64,000 nucleotides of DNA from Lachnospiraceae bacterium (GTDB lineage Bacteria; Bacillota; Clostridia; Lachnospirales; Lachnospiraceae). The stretch spans positions 7,499 to 71,498 of the forward strand of contig CAAFXE010000398.1 in NCBI GenBank assembly GCA_900766915.1, given 5' to 3'. This document shows, one piece after another, positions 61,081 through 64,000 of this stretch. Position 1 is the stretch's first letter; every line of letters begins with the position of its first letter. The position numbers were made by a program, and so were the translations under genes. The notes under the pieces were generated by a model. The model was not told where the DNA came from, did not search any database, and saw nothing but the letters and a program-made list of their open reading frames with translations.

Positions 61081-61400
61081 AAAGTCACTTTTTTGGAGCT
61101 TTTTTAGGGAGTTCTAAAAGAAAAATTTCAAGATAAATTTCCTGGATTTAATAAAATAGGCATAAAAAATAACGCCCCATGTTACTCTTTTGTTAAAAAA
61201 TTCCTTTGAGGGGCTATTTTTCATGCCTATTTTTATGAATTGTATATAAGAATAAATATGTAACTTTAATTTGTCGAAAAATCCACTCGAATTAGCTTTA
61301 AAAAAGTCGAAAAAAGGGTGGATTTTTTCTAATTGTGAGTGTATAATGTCTCAAAGTGAGACAGATCATGTTGTCCACTGAAACAATACGTTGACTTGTA
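61081..61400. promoter_or_regulatory. Putative invertible promoter segment
   Basis: 320 bp between inverted repeats, with no gene. It contains a long bidirectional terminator hairpin (AAATAGGCAT..GCCCC at about 61154-61177 with GGGGC..ATGCCTATTT at about 61210-61233); a second stem (AAAAATCCAC at 61277-61286 with GTGGATTTTT at 61319-61328); and then TATAAT at 61342-61347 pointing at the capsule genes, followed by the hairpin GTCTCAAAGTGAGAC. A TTGACT at 61391 lies at the inner edge. In the orientation given, transcription can enter the capsule operon; inversion would turn the promoter away. Confidence 0.75.
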
Positions 61401-61424
61401 ACCACATAATGCAAATTATGTGGT
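61401..61424 (-). repeat. Right inverted recombination site of the capsule switch
   Basis: ACCACATAATGCAAATTATG followed by TGGT, the perfect inverted partner of 61057-61080. It lies 34 bp before the first capsule-operon start. Confidence 0.85.
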
Positions 61425-61457
61425 TACAAAAAAGAACTTACGAATAAGGAAGGTGTC

Positions 61458-61775
61458 TTGCGGCTTATGGGAAGGCCAAAGGGTGGTACAAATCAGCACA
61501 GATCAGTGGAAGATAAGGAACGTTTGATCAAAGAATACTATGCTTCCGGCATGGGCTATAAGCTGTTTGCCAAGGAGCATGGGATATCCCACAGCCTGTT
61601 TAATACATGGCTGAAAAAGTATCAGGAAAACGGTGTTACTGGATTGCAGCACGGCAGCAGAAAAGTGCCCTTCGTGGATGAAAGGGAAGAAGAAATCATA
61701 AGACTGAAGCTGATCATTGCAGAGCAGCAGATCGAGATTGAAAGACTGAAAAGTGAGAGGAAGGTTTTAGATTAG
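61458..61775 (+). CDS. Small HTH protein at the head of the capsule operon
   Basis: A 105-residue protein: MGRPKGGTNQHR, then a transposase-OrfA-like HTH (YKLFAKEHGISHSLFNTWLK, about 34-53), a short basic linker and a C-terminal coiled coil (EEEIIRLKLIIAEQQIEIER). It resembles IS3 OrfA proteins but has no OrfB beside it, so it may have been domesticated as a regulator. The start may be TTG 61458 or ATG 61467; GGAAGG at 61448 suits TTG slightly better. It is the first gene after the invertible segment and ends 2 bp before cpsB. Confidence 0.7.
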   Translation: MRLMGRPKGGTNQHRSVEDKERLIKEYYASGMGYKLFAKEHGISHSLFNTWLKKYQENGVTGLQHGSRKVPFVDEREEEIIRLKLIIAEQQIEIERLKSERKVLD

Positions 61776-61777
61776 CC

Positions 61778-62509
61778 TTGGTAGATAAGAAAGTTATCGA
61801 CATTCACTGCCACATCCTCCATGGAGTGGATGACGGTGCAAAGAATATAGAACAGTCCCTGGAAATGCTAAGAATCGCGGCGGAAGATGGTATCACAGAC
61901 ATCATCGCCACACCGCACTTTCACTATCGAAGAGGCCATGCAACACCGGATGAGATCCATAAAAAAGTACAGGAACTAAATGCTGCAGCAAAGGCAGAGG
62001 GCATAAATATTACAGTCTATCCCGGCAATGAGCTTTATTACACCCATGAGCTTCTGGAAAAGGTAAAGGCAGGAGAGGCACTGACTATGGCAGATTCCGA
62101 CTATGTACTTTTGGAGTTTTCCCCGGATGTGGAAAAGAGCAAGCTCCAGCGTGCCGTGTATAAATTTTTAGGCGAAGGATATTACCCCATCATTGCCCAT
62201 ATGGAGCGGTATGAGGCCTTTCGAAAAGACAGGGATTTTACATACACCATTGAAAGAATGGGTGCTTATTACCAGATCAATGCAGGAAGCCTTATGGGAA
62301 GTGCAGGCTGGGGTACGAAGCGGTTTGCAAAATCTATGTTAGACCAGGGCATGGTCAAATTTATCGCCACCGATGCCCACGACACTGACAAGCGATGCCC
62401 TGCCTATGGCAAAGTGACAGAGTGGATCAGGAAAAAATATGGAGAAGAAGATCTTCGGGAGTATCTATGTGACAATCCCCGGATGATCTTAGAGAACTTA
62501 GGAATATAA
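61778..62509 (+). CDS. cpsB: CpsB/CapC-type PHP tyrosine-protein phosphatase
   Basis: A 243-residue metal-dependent phosphatase: DIHCHILHGVDDGAKNIEQS (metal ligands), IIATPHFHYRRG, YPGNELYY, YPIIAHMERYEAF and FIATDAHDTDKR. It dephosphorylates the CpsD kinase and so controls capsule chain length. The start is TTG at 61778; the family N-terminus (x-IDIHCHILxGVDDG) fits and no ATG is available upstream in frame. Confidence 0.92.
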   Translation: MVDKKVIDIHCHILHGVDDGAKNIEQSLEMLRIAAEDGITDIIATPHFHYRRGHATPDEIHKKVQELNAAAKAEGINITVYPGNELYYTHELLEKVKAGEALTMADSDYVLLEFSPDVEKSKLQRAVYKFLGEGYYPIIAHMERYEAFRKDRDFTYTIERMGAYYQINAGSLMGSAGWGTKRFAKSMLDQGMVKFIATDAHDTDKRCPAYGKVTEWIRKKYGEEDLREYLCDNPRMILENLGI

Positions 62510-62519
62510 GGAGAGGGAA

Positions 62520-63287
62520 ATGGAACAAAATAAAACTTACAACCAGGAAGATGAGATAGATCTTTTAGAGCTTTTCATGGCTCTTTTGAACAAATGGTAT
62601 CTGATCGTAGTGTCAGGTTTGGTATGTGCCCTGGCAGGCATGCTTTTCACCATGTTCCTGATTCCGGAAAAGTTTGAATCAAAGACAAGTATCTATATCT
62701 ATAACCAACAGACAGACAACATCACTATGAGTGATCTCCAGACCGGATCTACCCTGACCAAGGACTATGAGATTCTGGTGAAGGGCAGAAATGTACTGGA
62801 AAATGTCATTGAAAAACTAAACCTTGATATGACCTATAACCAGTTAAACGGCATGGTATCAGTTACTGTTCCGGCCAATACCCGTATCGTAGAGATCTCC
62901 GTAGAGACTACAGACCCCTACCTTTCCAGAGATATTGCGGATGCAGTCCGTGAGATCTCCAGCAAAAGCATCGCAGAGGTCATGGGTGTGGATGCCGTCA
63001 ACGTGGTAGAAAAGGCAAACCTTCCGGAAGGAAAATCAAGCCCCAGCATCTCAAAGAATACTTTGATTGCAGGTATGGCAGGAGTCGTGATCGCCTGCGG
63101 AATCATTGTGCTTTTGACACTTCTTAACGACACCATCTGCACACCGGATGACGTGGAAAAATATCTGGAGCTTAGTACCTTAGGGGTAATTCCCATGGAT
63201 GAGACACTGGCAGCAGACGAAAAGAAACGTAAGAAAACCAAGAAGGCGACGGGAAGGACAGCCCTTCCAAAGCGTGCAAATGCATAA
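62520..63287 (+). CDS. cpsC: Wzz/CpsC polysaccharide chain-length and kinase-adaptor protein
   Basis: A 255-residue membrane protein: Wzz domain with TM1 (about 27-48, WYLIVVSGLVCALAGMLFTM), extracellular region, and TM2 (about 183-203, TLIAGMAGVVIACGIIVLLT), then a basic cytoplasmic tail (KKRKKTKKATGRTALPKRAN). In Firmicutes this subunit activates the separate kinase CpsD. GGAGAGG precedes the ATG; 23 bp to cpsD. Confidence 0.9.
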   Translation: MEQNKTYNQEDEIDLLELFMALLNKWYLIVVSGLVCALAGMLFTMFLIPEKFESKTSIYIYNQQTDNITMSDLQTGSTLTKDYEILVKGRNVLENVIEKLNLDMTYNQLNGMVSVTVPANTRIVEISVETTDPYLSRDIADAVREISSKSIAEVMGVDAVNVVEKANLPEGKSSPSISKNTLIAGMAGVVIACGIIVLLTLLNDTICTPDDVEKYLELSTLGVIPMDETLAADEKKRKKTKKATGRTALPKRANA

Positions 63288-63310
63288 GGCTTAAGGGAAG
63301 GAGAAATACC

Positions 63311-64000
63311 ATGCAGTCGATTACCATCAATAAAACAGATTCCATGGATTTTCATGGAAAGGAAGCTTATAAAACCCTGCGTACCAATATCGGGTTTGCA
63401 GGAGAGGACGTAAAAGTCATTGCAGTGACCAGCTGTATGCCAAATGAAGGCAAGAGCAGTGTCACCATGAACCTTGCCATGTCCCTGGCAGAGGCAGGAA
63501 AAAATGTCCTTTTTGTGGATGCGGATATGCGTAAATCCATCCTGACAGGACGCTATAAGATCAAGAATGCCAAAAGGGGACTGTCCCATTACCTTTCCGG
63601 CCAGTGTGCCCTGGATGAGGCAGTCAGTGTGACCAATGTGGAGAGACTTCATATGGTCATCGCAGGTCCCGTGCCGCCAAACCCTTCAGAGCTTTTAGAG
63701 AGCAGAAGATTTAAACGGTTTATTGAAGAAATGAGAAAGGTTTACGAATACATCATCATCGACTGTCCGCCGCTGGGCAGTGTGGTAGATGCCCTCATCG
63801 TGGGACGTATGTCAGACGGTGTGGCACTGGTGGTTGCATCGGAAGCCATTAGTTATAAGTTTGTCCAGAAGATCAAAAAGCAGCTGGAGATGGCGGAATG
63901 TAAGATCTTGGGGGTCATCTTAAATAAGGTAACCTTACGAAACCGTGGCTACTATGGAAAGTATTACGGAAAATATTACGGCGAATACTACACAAATGAG
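63311..64000 (+). CDS. cpsD: CpsD-type tyrosine kinase (runs off the window end)
   Basis: 230 codons are visible and open to the last base. Walker A is of the BY-kinase form (VTSCMPNEGKSSVTMNLAMS), Walker A' VLFVDADMRKS, and Walker B YIIIDCPPLGSV. The visible end is the Tyr-rich autophosphorylation cluster (GYYGKYYGKYYGEYY), so only a few residues are missing. It couples to cpsC to control polysaccharide polymerisation and export; glycosyltransferases presumably follow. AAGGGAAGGAG precedes the ATG. Confidence 0.92.
   Translation, partial: MQSITINKTDSMDFHGKEAYKTLRTNIGFAGEDVKVIAVTSCMPNEGKSSVTMNLAMSLAEAGKNVLFVDADMRKSILTGRYKIKNAKRGLSHYLSGQCALDEAVSVTNVERLHMVIAGPVPPNPSELLESRRFKRFIEEMRKVYEYIIIDCPPLGSVVDALIVGRMSDGVALVVASEAISYKFVQKIKKQLEMAECKILGVILNKVTLRNRGYYGKYYGKYYGEYYTNE

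Overview
The window is a low-GC Firmicutes chromosome segment, most likely from a gut Lachnospiraceae (Blautia/Ruminococcus-like). This rests on family content: a type III glutamine synthetase, FolT with a tetrahydrofolate riboswitch, a B12-dependent diol dehydratase, intracellular rhamnosidases, Uma2 and Rpn-type nucleases, and a CpsBCD capsule operon. Genus is not assigned. There is one tRNA and no rRNA or CRISPR.

Layout. 1-6.2 kb is mobile or defence DNA: an AIPR-family protein, a MOB relaxase, small orphan genes and a two-helix membrane protein of unknown role. 6.6-10.4 kb is a recombinase-in-trio (RIT) element: three overlapping tyrosine recombinases flanked by about 182-bp inverted repeats. 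10.5-14.5 kb holds a GNAT-like gene with a small overlapping partner, then a Zn-macrodomain ADP-ribosylhydrolase gene split by an IS21-family element; joining the flanks across a 4-bp duplication restores the frame. 14.7-20.6 kb is an HxlR regulator and a pduCDE-GH-O-type operon without shell genes. Next come a diguanylate cyclase, tRNA-Pro(GGG), a BirA-controlled bioY-birA operon, convergent purF, an Amt-PII fusion transporter with a structured leader, riboswitch-linked folT, an SdpR/SdpI pair and a Uma2-family gene.

31-54.5 kb is a plant-glycan locus: three GH78 alpha-L-rhamnosidases, two GH3 enzymes (one circularly permuted), two GH43 enzymes, two esterases, a GPH-type sugar symporter and an AraC-family regulator. 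The glycoside hydrolases lack signal peptides, so imported oligosaccharides are probably degraded in the cytoplasm. Four promoters in the locus share one architecture: two TTAC-centred direct repeats exactly 20 bp apart, the second exactly 27 bp upstream of the -10 hexamer. This is probably the operator of the local AraC regulator. An esterase/nuclease segment was duplicated and the two copies decayed reciprocally. Released rhamnose could give 1,2-propanediol, a substrate for the diol dehydratase upstream, although the rhamnose pathway genes are not in this window.

54.5-60 kb carries glutamine synthetase III, whose promoter and leader hairpin resemble those of the amt gene, and a molybdate-type ABC transporter with a DUF364 protein. 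60.2-64 kb is the start of a capsule/exopolysaccharide locus. A tyrosine recombinase abuts a 320-bp segment bounded by 24-bp perfect inverted repeats and containing terminators and a promoter. This looks like an invertible promoter switch feeding an HTH gene, CpsB phosphatase, CpsC and CpsD (cut by the window end).
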